A stretch of 64,000 nt of DNA, taken from the NCBI GenBank assembly GCA_948099385.1, contig CANUEZ040000164.1, forward strand, positions 1,998,501 through 2,062,500. The letters run 5' to 3'. Positions 23,636-34,640 of the stretch are shown here, one piece after another (position 1 is the stretch's first letter; each line of letters starts with the position of its first letter). The position numbers and the translations under genes are program-made. The notes beneath the pieces were generated by a model that saw only the letters and a program-made list of their open reading frames with translations, made no database searches and was not told where the DNA came from. This DNA comes from Fasciola hepatica. Its lineage: Eukaryota; Platyhelminthes; Trematoda; Plagiorchiida; Fasciolidae.

Positions 23636-24425
23636 CCCTTCACTTTCTCGGCAGTGATCGCGGAATGGTGTCCCACGTGGTTTTGATCTCTTGATGCAAC
23701 TCGGTTGCTTTGGGGTCCCGATGTCTGTTGTCGCAACCTAAGTGGTCGCTGAACTCCCTGCGTTAAACTGGTAGAAATTCTACGCATTATATGACCGGAG
23801 ACTTGCCAGTGACCACTTTGACACTAACTCCTTTCTCATACTGATCGAGATGTTTACCATAAACAAGTAAAATTACATAGACCATCTATCAAGAGGATGC
23901 GAAGGAAATCCTGGAAAACCCGCGAGACCCATTCAAAATACCGTGTCCTGCTTTGTATGCAGATATGTCGCTTCTCGGAACTTTCAGCAAACTTCCAGTG
24001 ATATTACACCAAAACAAGATCGTCAGGCCCTCAAGAGTCATGGAAAATCATCCAAACTGTCCCACTTACGATGAATTGGAAACGGACGGCCTTTTTCATT
24101 TATACCTGATCTACTAATAAACGAATCCCATATCACTTTCGCTCTTGTGGTCGCTGAAGCATTTTTCCCTCTTCTTCCTCTGCATTAAGGATTGCAGACC
24201 ACCACCGATTTTCCCAACATTATACCACCAACAAGTAACACTCTATGCTCCCTGGAACTTTCTCTCCTAGACTTATATAAGCTCCTACCATGGGGCCTTC
24301 TCTCATTGCGTCCTAGACTCAAAGGCGCCCAATCGACCCTCCTAAGTTCAAGTGGAATAGACGTGGCGGTATTTTTCCTCAGAATATTTAACCTCTCCCC
24401 TAGGTGCCGTGTCAATCCTCTAGAA
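23636..24425. other. No recognisable gene
   Basis: Short overlapping ORFs on both strands at 24,185-24,439 without motif. Nothing else seen. Confidence 0.4.
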
Positions 24426-24429
24426 TAAA

Positions 24430-25180
24430 AGACGGCCATAATAATTCCCCATCATAAAAGGATACCACTCTATGACCGCACTATTTATCGTTCCGTTATT
24501 CATCCACCCCGCATCAATAGTGCTGTAAAGACTAGCAGAAGTCAAGTGGCAAGTAATTTGCTGGATAAGAATCTTATCCATAGATTTCAGCGTGGCTTCC
24601 TCCAAGAGAATTCTCGCAAGTCCTGCCAATTTGGCTTTCTAAACCTGGAAAGCATTGCTGCACACAAAAAGAGATCTTTGGTGCTTTTTTCCTGATATGC
24701 CTCAATTTTTCGATGAAGCTGCCAACATCAGCTTGCTTTATGAACTCCATGGGTACTGCACCTCCAGCACGTAGCATGAGCGGTTCATTTCATCTCTGTC
24801 AGGCCGACCTCCGGCAGTTTCTGTTGATGGTCATAACTCACGACCAGCTCTGGTCACCAGTGGTGTGACACAAAGCAGTGTTACATGCACACTGCTGTTT
24901 TCCACCCTGTACTAACGACTTATTCTCTCTGATTCCCCATGGCACAGCTTCTGATACAGCAGATGATGCCAAGCTTTTTTGTAATACCAACCCCATAACG
25001 TTCAGACGGAAATGCCCAACGACCTAGGCCGACAGCCTATGGCGTAAAATCCTGAGAATGGAATTCTCGGCTAACAAAACCTCGAACATGGCTCCAAGAC
25101 TTCGCACCCCCATAGGATCTGCTTATACCCGGCCCCAGACCTTCTCAAAATCTGTCACTTCAGGGCTTTTGTCTTCATTA
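24430..25180 (+). mobile_element. Degenerate LINE, RT palm region
   Basis: Plus-strand RT relic. LDKNLIHRFQRGFLQENSRK is near 24,560-24,620 (HGFxxxRSC region). SGVTQSSVT near 24,863-24,890 equals SGVPQGSVL. TADDAKLFCN near 24,956-24,985 equals YADDAKLFCN, with both aspartates kept. EFSANKT follows near 25,060-25,080. Frames shift between blocks. Similar wording (LIPHGTA, ADDAKLF) suggests a CR1-like family different from the one at 7.8 kb. Confidence 0.8.
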
Positions 25181-26435
25181 TTCATATGAATTCAAGTTTT
25201 CGTAGTATGCTCCATTCCACATGGCTAGATAGAGTAGAATCAATTGTCTTATCACTGGGACCTTTTGGACACGCTAATGTGAATCTATCACCTATAAGTC
25301 CCACACTGAGCCTCCTTGAAAACTACTCCATTATTTTCAATAACACGAAAAAATCTTGTGGGATTTTTCTCTGATCTGCGTTTCACTGTCTCATCAAACG
25401 ATAATTAGGATTTCCCCCCAATTTACGTAGCAAGGGTCGGACTGTTCTACTTATTCTTGAATCCGTATGGCGGCGCAGAATGAAGGCTAACCTGTGCCCT
25501 ATGGTCGAGTTATACTGTTGCTTGGCCCCTTTATGCATTGGACCTATTCGCCTCACCCCACGAGCGATGAATACCCTACTCCGCTTTTGACTGCATTTTT
25601 CTGATTCATGATTGAGACTAGCCTATATTTCTAAATATTTTCTCATAAACTTTCCAGAGTTATGAAAAATTCCCCTGGTAACATCCGTGAGAGTTTCTAT
25701 TTCTCAGTTTAGGGGCTTGGTGAAACGCTTCTTCACTGTCCTAACTCGTTCCCTATAATCGGTCTCTCACATAAGGCCTGGCCTTTACAGCGGGTTTGAT
25801 TACTGAGACAGTAGTATTACATTCTAAACTTCCCTTACCTGTGTAATAAAAAGGCTATACAGAATACTTTCCATCACATTGGACTGCACATAATTTACAT
25901 GGTGTAGCATCTAAACAGTAGACACTTTTTGGCCATAGATAGTTAAATGTTCGCCGGCTGTGCTATTAGGCTACTACCAATATTTTCCTAACTTCGTCTG
26001 ATCAAAAAAATCCACTGCACAACCGGGTCCAGCAGCCAGTTTGTACAGACGAAACCGGACAATTCCTGCCTCCTTAGCCGTACAATGCTAGACCAGCAGC
26101 ATAGAACAATTCTCCTCCAAGCCAGGGTTTCGACCCACGAGCTTCCCCTCCAGAGTCCTTGAAGACGCCATCAAACACTATCATTTTCTTCACAGAGAGC
26201 CTTAATCAGGGCCGCGACGGAGGTGTGATTTCATACACAGCTTCATCCGCTTCGTAAAATGGTTCAAAAAGTGAATCCCACGTCCCTCTTATGCGCAACA
26301 ACTGGTCCTACGGAATTTACAGCAATGTGTTTGCTTATTTTAGCTTTCTCAACGATCTCCCATGAGCAGGTAGAGATAGTCCTTGTCTTTCCGAATCATC
26401 TATCCACTCCGGGGTCCTCGAGGATTAATGTTAGG
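25181..26435. other. No certain gene; AT-rich decayed sequence
   Basis: Possibly the 3' end of the LINE at 24.4 kb and the lost 5' part of the LINE at 26.4 kb. I could not align any block with confidence. Confidence 0.35.
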
Positions 26436-26439
26436 TCCT

Positions 26440-27260
26440 TTGTCGAACCTGACTCACATGAATGAGCTGACTAACAACCTATCATTGAACATCGTAATGT
26501 ACACTGACGGTGTTACGACCCAGGGCAGCAATGCCACATAAGTGCGGTCGGCAATGGACCCCGTCAAGCAATGATCTGTCGACTGGAGCTTACATATTGA
26601 TAACGGCAAGTGTGTGGGTATGTAATTTGGTAAGGCCTTGCCCAAAACCTCTGGACTGGAGATGCCACACCAATCCGGGGTGTGAGGCAGTAAAGCTCCT
26701 CCGTTTTTGGGAAAACAAGTGGTTATTTTCATCTTATCATCACAAACTGGTCAACAGGTTCGACTTTGGCACTTTGGGCAAAGTGACGCAAAATTTTCCC
26801 ACGACCCTGAATGGTGACTTACAGATCTCCCACAGGACATATATTAGATGTGTTCTGGGACAGTACTTTCGCATTGTATATTCCGGCCCGATCAAGAATC
26901 GAGACAATAATGCGTGGACAAAAAAGCCAGAAAACTAATTTGGGGAATTTCGTACTTGCTTTGTCCGCAGGGACTGACCAAACTAAAAATATTTCCATCA
27001 GAAGCTTGCAGAATTAGAGGCCTCTTCATAGTGTAAACATTTCTTTACTTCAGGGGTAGCAGATCATTGTTTTATGTTTTTGAGTCTGCACAACCTCAGA
27101 GGGTAAAGTAGGAAGTTATTTGAGCCCAGTAATCTTGCAGATGTCCGTAAGAAATTTTTTACTCGAGGAGGATTCTCGCTGTGTAATAACGGCAAAGGAG
27201 TTCAATAATGCTTCAAGCATGAGGACCTCTAAAAGGAGGTTGGACAAGTTCCAGGGCGCA
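26440..27260 (+). mobile_element. Degenerate LINE, RT C-terminal part
   Basis: Plus-strand relic. NELTNNLSLNIVMYTDGVTT at 26,462-26,521 is the YADDVK box (one aspartate became glycine). SVDWSLHIDNGKCVGM is near 26,577-26,625 and corresponds to the WSxxWxLxINxxKCxVM motif. The end of the RT protein can be read at 27,120-27,245 as VRNFLLEEDSRCVITAKEF and then RTSKRRLDKF, the usual C-terminal FKxRLDxF signature. So the 3' end of the ORF is near 27,245, and the C-terminal half of the element is preserved over about 800 bp. Confidence 0.8.
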
Positions 27261-29130
27261 AGTTTCTTTCTGGAACCTCTTGTCGCCTCAACCCAGGTCC
27301 TGGATTCTTCAAGGCTCCCTCACCCGCCTTGTTTAACGAGGTCCCTGCTTAAAAACTCTGCTTGGCATTTTAGTCTACCTAAATGTATTGACGTTAAGCT
27401 TTTTGCATGTGTTTATCGTACGAGTTTCCGTTTGCTCTGGAGTGTAATATCTTTGTGGAATCACTGGTGCGCTACGCATCTTCCCGCGGCCACCACCAGA
27501 GAGCTCATAATCCGGACTTGCCCTGGAAGTCGTCCTCTTTATTCAAGATCCCTTGTTTTCAGCAAAGTAACTACCGCAGAAAAGAATTGGGCCCCAGTCT
27601 CGGATCTGGAGGCTTGTTAAAGACAGCAGGGTAGCTTTATGGCTTGGCTAGAACTCGTCACTGACACCCTTAAGGCATGCATCGCCCATACTTTATTGCG
27701 GCTGTGCTGCCCCGGACCCGCGTTTTTGGGTCTCTGAGCTCAACCACCACACCTATTCTTGACTCCCTCAGCCAACGCTGAATACCGCGATCCGTATTAA
27801 ACAAAGGCATTTGGATCCTGGGAAGTCGTGTTCCGTCGTCTACCGATTTCGTCTAGACGTTTTGAACCCTTTCCATTCATCTCTGGCCTCCATCCTCGTT
27901 AGCCTTCTGACCCAGCCGTAATTTGCTTCTTTATTCAGGCCGCATGATATTCTCTTATCCCAACCCCTCACCTTCCAACGGCCACCCGCTGCCATCGGTT
28001 CTCCTTTCACACGTTTTCTCAAATGACCACCAGTCTCTGTCACCTTGAGCTGTGTATCTAGTGTCCACTCACGGCTACTTTCTCACTGTAGGTAACATAC
28101 CATCTCTCACGGATGCAACTAACCATGCCCTTATCCGCTGTCCTTGAATGGCCCCTGGCTCTCTCAAGCACGATCCGGCGTTATGCAAAACAGACACATA
28201 TATTCAAGCCTAAGCCTTACGACATTCGCTGTCCTACTTTGTATGTTTGCTGAGCCCTATTCTGCTTTTTTCCGGCCTGCGTTAGCGCACCCAGTGACTT
28301 CAAACTTACCGGGGCCGTAGTGTGTCTGGATGAGAGAAAAACAGGCCGCTCCAGCGGTTGTCACAAAAAGCGGAAGACTTCGGCAGAGCGAAGGGGCTGT
28401 GGGAAGTGTGCTCTATCACCACTCTGTTGAAGATAGAACAAATGAAAGTCGAAAGGGCCTACCGGAGTCAGTTTCACCCCTGAATGCCTATGATGTCGGA
28501 CTGTGGGGTAAATAGGCAGGGTGTCCCCCCAGGAGCTCTCTTTTCTTTTCGGAAATTTTAAAACCTCTCACAGCCAGGGTTTTTCTCGACTTGATTAGGT
28601 TTTTACACACGAGAGTGACCGGGTTGATAGCACACTGGTCTCTTCACATAAGATTTTCTAATTCCGCCTCAAGTTTCAACCTCCCAGTATGATCCCTACG
28701 GAAGCCTAAGGAACCACGACGTAAAATTCAACTGCTATCGGAGTCTTGTTTTTGGTCCCCGCTTCCAGGGAGCATACAGAAACTTCAGACGACAGGCATC
28801 TGTATCATCGTTGCACGGAGATGGAAGAAAGCAGGAAATATTGTTAGCATTCCCCAATCTTAATTGTCTACCATTCTTCTTACTTCAAACAGCAGTTTTT
28901 AACTATCTCAGCTTCCAAGACACCTCCTAGCTTGGAACCAAAATTATGAATAGCTTTCCGCAAACAAACCCGGAAACCAAAGTACGGCTTTAGACCTGCA
29001 AATATCCCCCGGCTGCGCGTGTCATATATGCTTTAGACCAATTATAAAGGCTTGCTACATGGGCTCTCAGTACATTCTGGTTAAGGGTAACAATAATGAT
29101 AATGATGGAATATTTTGGATGCGCCTGAAT
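27261..29130. other. No recognisable gene
   Basis: Open frames run to about 75 codons. A weak match to an RT-like VNRQGVPPGALFSF near 28,500-28,550 was noted but is not supported by neighbours. No exon-like structure seen. Confidence 0.35.
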
Positions 29131-32100
29131 CATGTTAGAGTGCATGATCAGATGACTCAAGTGATGTCAAAATAGGAATTCTTAAAAGGGTGCAACATGT
29201 GCGCACAGAAAAATAAAAAGAGTGGTGAAGCGGACAAAGACGATAATAATGCCAGGCCAATTTGAAGATCGAGGTCAAAAGGTCGATTCGGTCGGTGGCG
29301 GCTAGATTCGGAGCAAAATGGGAGTGTATGCACAATTGGTACCGGAAATGAGCAGAACGTTAGAAATTGGAGTAAAATCGGAGGACGTTTGTCGAGCTCT
29401 TTCAAAAAGAAGGGTTTACTAGGGGGAGATCAAAGGGTCATTTGCAAGCAGCAGGGTGTGAAAGGTATATAAATAGAAAACTCAATGAAGTATAAGAGCG
29501 GTACATCAGAAATAAAATGCAAAAAACCAAAGGCCGGTATGATAGTAAAACTTTGATGGCGAGATGTCGACGGAGTTACTCACTAGGAAGGAGAACTAGA
29601 AATCCGATAGATAGAGGGAGAGATGTCAAGAGCTGTGATGGGAAGAAAAGGCCAAAGTAAAGCCGGTAAGTGATTAGCGAATTATTTGCATCACTACGAA
29701 GTTAGTTCCCAATTTCCAGCAAAGACATGGAAACCTGGCAGTAAGTCAGCGTGAGTTGCGTCATACGACCATTAGAGAGGCTATAATGGAGTGGAGGGTG
29801 GGTAAGTGGCTTGATGACCCTTTTGATAGGCGGGTCACACCATAACGGCAAAGGGACGGCTACGGGACCAGTGAGTGTGATATGAAATACGGGAATGGGG
29901 CGTGAGATTTGAAGTAAAATGAAACAGTCAACAGAGATGGCAGTAGAAAGTATTGCTTGGATACTGGTGGAATCCCTTGCATAGAGAAAGGGTGACACTT
30001 CTGTGGGCAAAGAAGGACCACCAAAGTGATAACGAACGAAAAGTCGGAGAAAACACGTAGCGTGAAGCCAATTGTTTGCCCGCATTGGATTGATCGAGAA
30101 AAGTCGGTGGTAAATGAAAGATAAATAGATATGGGATTCGCATAGCAGCAGTGACTACAAAGGTAGATGGTTCACAAAAAAGGTAGTGGAGTGGATGACG
30201 GGTAAAAGCCCAGCATTTGGAGAGCATTGGAATAAGTGTACCGCGCTATAATGACAGGCGAATAAGGCCGCATGGCATGTAATGGAAAAAGCTTTGGCGT
30301 CCCAGGACCTACAGCATAAAATAATTTAAACATAGGAGGTAGTAGTGGAATATGAAAGCCGACAAATAACCGAGGTATTTATAAGAAACGAGTCAAACAA
30401 GTGGCACTACTGGATGGGTAGAGAGACTGCCAATGTGATGAAGGAAAGGCCGGCGGAGGACAGGTAAGCAGTTAGCTGGTTTTTTTACTGTATGATAGAT
30501 TGATAATAAAATATCAAAGTGAAGATGGTAGCTTTATGAAAAATAGGTCTGGGATGGGCTGAAGAGTGATTGCATGGGCAGACGCGCGCAAAAGTGATAT
30601 AAGATTGGGTGGACGGTAAGTGCATAACTTTTGATGGCCATACTTTCAGGCTTCTTGGTGTAGTTGTAACGGTCAGGCTGCATGATAAATATATCTGAGA
30701 CGTACAGATGTGAAAGAGCATTGGGGCTCTGCATGTTCAGGATGAAACAATGAAAGGATACTGTGTAAGCGAACGGGTGGGCTGATAGAGAGAGCAGATA
30801 ATCACGAATCACATTGCTGACCGCTGCAAGACTGCGGTTTGTATTTCATCGAAGATTATCGCTTGGTAATTGTGTTGAGGAAACGAATAGCGATACTGAA
30901 TGTGCCAGCGAATGAGTGGTGGAAGCGGGTTCTGACATGGGAAATAGACAAGTTCACGGAAGGAACAGGAGGGTAATCATGCGTGAAAAGCAGGAGGCAT
31001 GAACCTTGCGGTATTAGCCAAGGTCGGTGAATATTTATACAGGCAATCATGGTGAGCCGAGTAAAAGAAAGACTGGTAGCTAGAGATGAAAGCTACAATC
31101 AACTTATTACATACTTGGAATGACAAACCTCGCCAGGCATGAAAATAGGAGAAAAACAGTGGTTGGAAAATACACAGCGAATACCATGTTACCGGCAGCA
31201 GTGCGGGCTCGAAGTTGGTGTTCTGTAATCCACAAAGGGAGTTATTGGATGAGACTGGCCGTTTCTGGTGAAAGGGGTTGCGGTCCCTTAGCATAGGTGC
31301 TCCCACACATCTTCGCAGACGGCCGGAGAGCGCGAAGTGCGCCGGCCAAGCGGTGGATCAGACAGCGACCCTCGCCGTTGGGATTGGCACGAGTGTTCAT
31401 TGGTGGTTGTACTGTTGGGCAAAGAAACCGCTATGATGGCAATGATCCAGGGTCGACTGGCCGGGATGTGAGACATTTTGAATGGCAGCCATATGTGATT
31501 ATTGACCAGAAGCATCTGCCGGTGAGGTGATCAGTAACTCGCCCCAAGCGACTGACCGTGGTAGAGAATAACTGGAAGGGAAAACGAGACAAAAATCTGT
31601 GTGGGTATGCCCTAGCTGAAATTCAACGGACAGCGGAGAGAAAGAAGTACAAAAAGCGAGTCAGGGGCTCATCGATTTATTGGGTTCCTATGTCTAGTTG
31701 AAGAACGATAGGTGTGGATAGCTACAACATATTGTGTTAGCATGGCTTAGGGCAGAGGGGAGCTGTGACGAGGTCAAATTAATAAAGCAAAACAGAAAAA
31801 GACAGGTGGCTTTAAGATGTGTACACAGACTGATGTGGGTTAGGAGTAGGGTTACCACATTGAAAGCAGGAGATAAATCCATTGCGTATCAGAGACGGCA
31901 ATCATCTTTATTTGTAGTAACAAGTGGAAGAAAAGAGTCGGGCATGGAATATACCTATTGGCCTGTGGTGCGGGGGTAGCAGGATTACCTTGTGAGGCCT
32001 CCTTCAAAGGCTAGATTTTCGGAGACGCACTCAGTGGCTAGCAATATAGAACTGGGGACAGTATGGTAGATAAGAACTACGCGCTTAAAAGCACAGCGAG

Positions 32101-32299
32101 GAGGTACTGTGTGTATAGAGGGGGATCTTGTTCCAGATTTCATAACAGGCTGACAGGAGAAATCGGGGCCACAGATTGGTTTAAGACTGAGGGACAGACA
32201 GAGGAAATGCACGGTGATGGAGTGGATCGAAGCACGGAGCAGAAAATGAGATATTATTGGAAGTGTAGACTTGGTTGTGGATTAGCTTGGGGAGAAAGA
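29131..32299. other. Purine-rich plus strand, no recognisable gene
   Basis: The plus strand is visibly rich in G and A (41 of 60 bases at 29,161-29,220). Minus ORFs are therefore rich in S, P, L and F codons and look alike without being homologous. The adjacent LINE RT at 32.3-33.6 kb is on the minus strand, so this could be its long 3' part, but I recognise no domain. Confidence 0.4.
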
Positions 32300-33570
32300 C
32301 TAGGTTGAGCCCCACGAGACGAATCCACAGAGGCTCAATGTGTATCAGCCCACAGCGTTGTCGGTATGTTAGAGCTGCGGATGCGCCCAAGGACTTTTTG
32401 ATAAAGGTAAGCTAAATGATCGCACGAGATGCAACAGCGAAACGTGGCCAGGGGCTGGAGCTGATCGGGCGGTATTCCGAGAGTGGTCTTACATGTGACA
32501 GATACGTGGAGAGGCGACTGATGTGTAGCAAGAAACATCGGTGTATCAGGCCCAGGGTTCGCTTGGCTTCAGAGGTTTGGAACGGTGACTGTTCCGAGAG
32601 CAAAAGGAAGAGGAGTAGCGTACGCCAGGATCAGCAACAATGGAGCGTGTGGAGATGGGTTGGCCGTCCAGACTAATTTGGCCGGGCGATACAGTGCACT
32701 TGTAAGGTAGGAGGGAGCTTTTCTTCACAGAGAATTTCATGAACCACGAGATGCACCAGGTTCGGAGAGAGGATAAGTCCTGCAATACACTGCGCAGGAT
32801 CACGGATGGGTCGCTAGGAATGAAGAAGTACATTATTTTTACATAGTCGACAGAGAAGAATGGGGTACCGTGGTAAATAGACTAGAAAATGTCGTGGGTA
32901 TAAATGAGGAATGTTGATGGGCCTTAGACATTGCCTTGAATGACGCCGCTGGCAGTGAGTTTGGCAGAAGGTTAGTGACCACCAGCCAACACAGGTTGCA
33001 ATCTGAGGAGGGATACGAGGATAACCAGGAGTAAAGAGGGTTCGTCATAACAAGAGATCGGATTTCGGCCATCGGGTGCATGTGAATGACACGGCCAAAA
33101 GCCTTATACATGTCGATATACGGGACAATTACTGAGTTGCTAGCGTCAGCTTCAGGCGATGGGACATTAGGGTGTCCAGCTGGCAGGAAGAATGGGAGCG
33201 GGAATTCAGAAAGCCATGCCACCAGGGTTCTGCAGGTTGTTGTATAAGAGATGCTGAACGAGATTTTTGATTAATCCTTCCATGATTTTGGAGGCTATTA
33301 GAATGTGGGTTATGAGCCGACAGTTATCCGGGTAGCGTTGTGCACTTTTCTCGAAGTGCAAAGTGATGATAGAGGTCCTCCTTTGATGGGGACGAAGCTC
33401 TGAATTTTGGAGGTCGCTCCCTCATTTAGCCTTTGGCCCCTATACCCGGAGTTTGCACGGCCGGCCTTATTGCCTCCTGACGATAAAATTTCCTGAGACA
33501 TCGCCGAACTTGCAATCATTGGAAGGGACTGATAGTGCAAGTACCGCTTGCCTCTACTAACGGCCATTTA
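32300..33570 (-). mobile_element. Degenerate LINE, CR1-like RT, minus strand
   Basis: Read from high to low coordinates: FVPIKGG near 33,395; then a decayed segment with IMEGLIK-like wording; then, in ORF 33,222-32,839, VPYIDMYKAFGRVIHMHP, the D-x-x-KAFDxVPH palm motif with the first catalytic D kept; then LVVTNLLPNSLPAASF (SGLPxGSVLGP region). LQDLSSLRTWCISWFMKF (ORF 32,833-32,546) equals LQxDLxxLxxWCxxWxMxF, and RTLGLIHRCF plus SHVRPLSEYRPISSSPWP (ORF 32,603-32,412) equal the C-terminal RxLGxIxRxF ... YVRPHLEYCVQAWSPW. The FADD box is lost. The Ty3 element inserted about 100 bp upstream of it. Confidence 0.8.
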
Positions 33571-33669
33571 AGAATTCAGGGTTAAAAATGCAGTAAGATA
33601 GTAATAAACTTGCTGCTGACCCCGCCGTCAAATGCTAACACCGCAATCTTACATAAACCCCTGCAGAGT

Positions 33670-33673
33670 AGTC
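33670..33673. repeat. Target-site duplication AGTC (left)
   Basis: AGTC directly abuts the left LTR. The same four bases follow the right LTR at 39,352-39,355. A 4-bp duplication fits Ty3/gypsy integration and fixes both LTR outer ends exactly. Confidence 0.85.
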
Positions 33674-34083
33674 TATAGAAGACGTTGGGGAGCGGCTGGC
33701 GAACGTGTCTCCTATCGGGTCTAGCAGCGAATACCAACGATATCCCCTCTATCGGACGAATAGAGAAGACGTAAGTCGGTTCGCAGATGCTAGGTGTATT
33801 CTATATATCGTGGCACCGAAACAGTACCGATACGAGAAATACACCGAACGGAAAACGGAACGAAACGCGACGGCTGTGCTGAGAGCGAACCGCGAGCGAA
33901 CGAACGAAAGTGAGTGATTTGAAACGAGGTCGACGGAAACCTCGGAAAAGTCAGTCCAGTAAAACGTAGGCAACCGGAAAACACTGAGGTCAATGTCAAA
34001 CGTCAGAAAAGATCGTGGTGAAAACAGATCCAAAATGGTGTCCAGAAAATAATCATTTTCTCAAAACGATCGAGGTCACTACA
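33674..34083 (-). repeat. 3' LTR of Ty3 element
   Basis: 410 bp, equal in length to the right copy. Differences from it: C/T at 33,844, G/A at 33,921 and G/T at 34,074. Read on the minus strand it starts TGTAGTGACC and ends CTTCTATA, so the usual terminal CA is TA. A 70-codon ORF inside the LTR is present in both copies but only reflects their identity. Confidence 0.95.
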
Positions 34084-34100
34084 GCAGCCCCCGCTAGAAA
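34084..34100 (-). other. Weak polypurine tract
   Basis: Minus strand just upstream of the 3' LTR carries a run of five G (plus 34,088-34,092) a few bases from the LTR start. This is the expected position of the polypurine tract that primes plus-strand DNA synthesis, but it is short and interrupted. Confidence 0.35.
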
Positions 34101-34640
34101 GCACGGAAAGCTTTCGAAAAAAAGTCAAGGAGGAAAAAGGATACAAACGGTACTCGTGTGCGCAAATGCTTTCAAAATATGTGGATGTAGCTGTGCTGTA
34201 GGATGCCGACGGGCAGAATCCGTGGTATGCGGGAACCGTAGGATGATGGTCGAGCGTAAACCAGATTCGTTGCCAATGACGTCGGTTGCGTAAATCGTCA
34301 TTAAGGTGTGCCACACCAATAACGTCCAGCGTCGGGTAACCGTTAACCAATATGATATCCGAAAGCCAAATCGATAGGTTCGTAAATGGCCAGGAACGGG
34401 AACGACAAGGCCGATCCAGAATGCAAACGTTGGTGCCAAAACTCTCCATATTTCGTGGGATCAGCGAGGCATACCATATGGCGAGGTTCCATGAAACGTA
34501 AAGAAACGAAAAACTGGTGTAGCAACCGCAATGGACTTGACTAGAATACAGTAATAACTAATGAGGTATGTTAAATCGTGTCAAAACGATAAACACGAAA
34601 GTTATTACTGCGAAGTGCAATGGTTAAGATCGTGTTTGAT

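Noticed and set aside
28480..28560. RT-like VNRQGVPPGALFSF on the plus strand
   Set aside because: A single short block without flanking RT motifs in any frame; likely chance.
29702..30812. Minus ORFs that resemble each other and RT C-termini
   Set aside because: The resemblance comes from the pyrimidine-rich minus strand (S, P, L, F codons); no motif residues align.
33705..34033. ORFs of 70 and 94 codons inside the Ty3 LTR (also at 38,973-39,301)
   Set aside because: Their presence in both copies is only because the LTRs are near-identical; they do not match Gag or Pol and lie in non-coding LTR.
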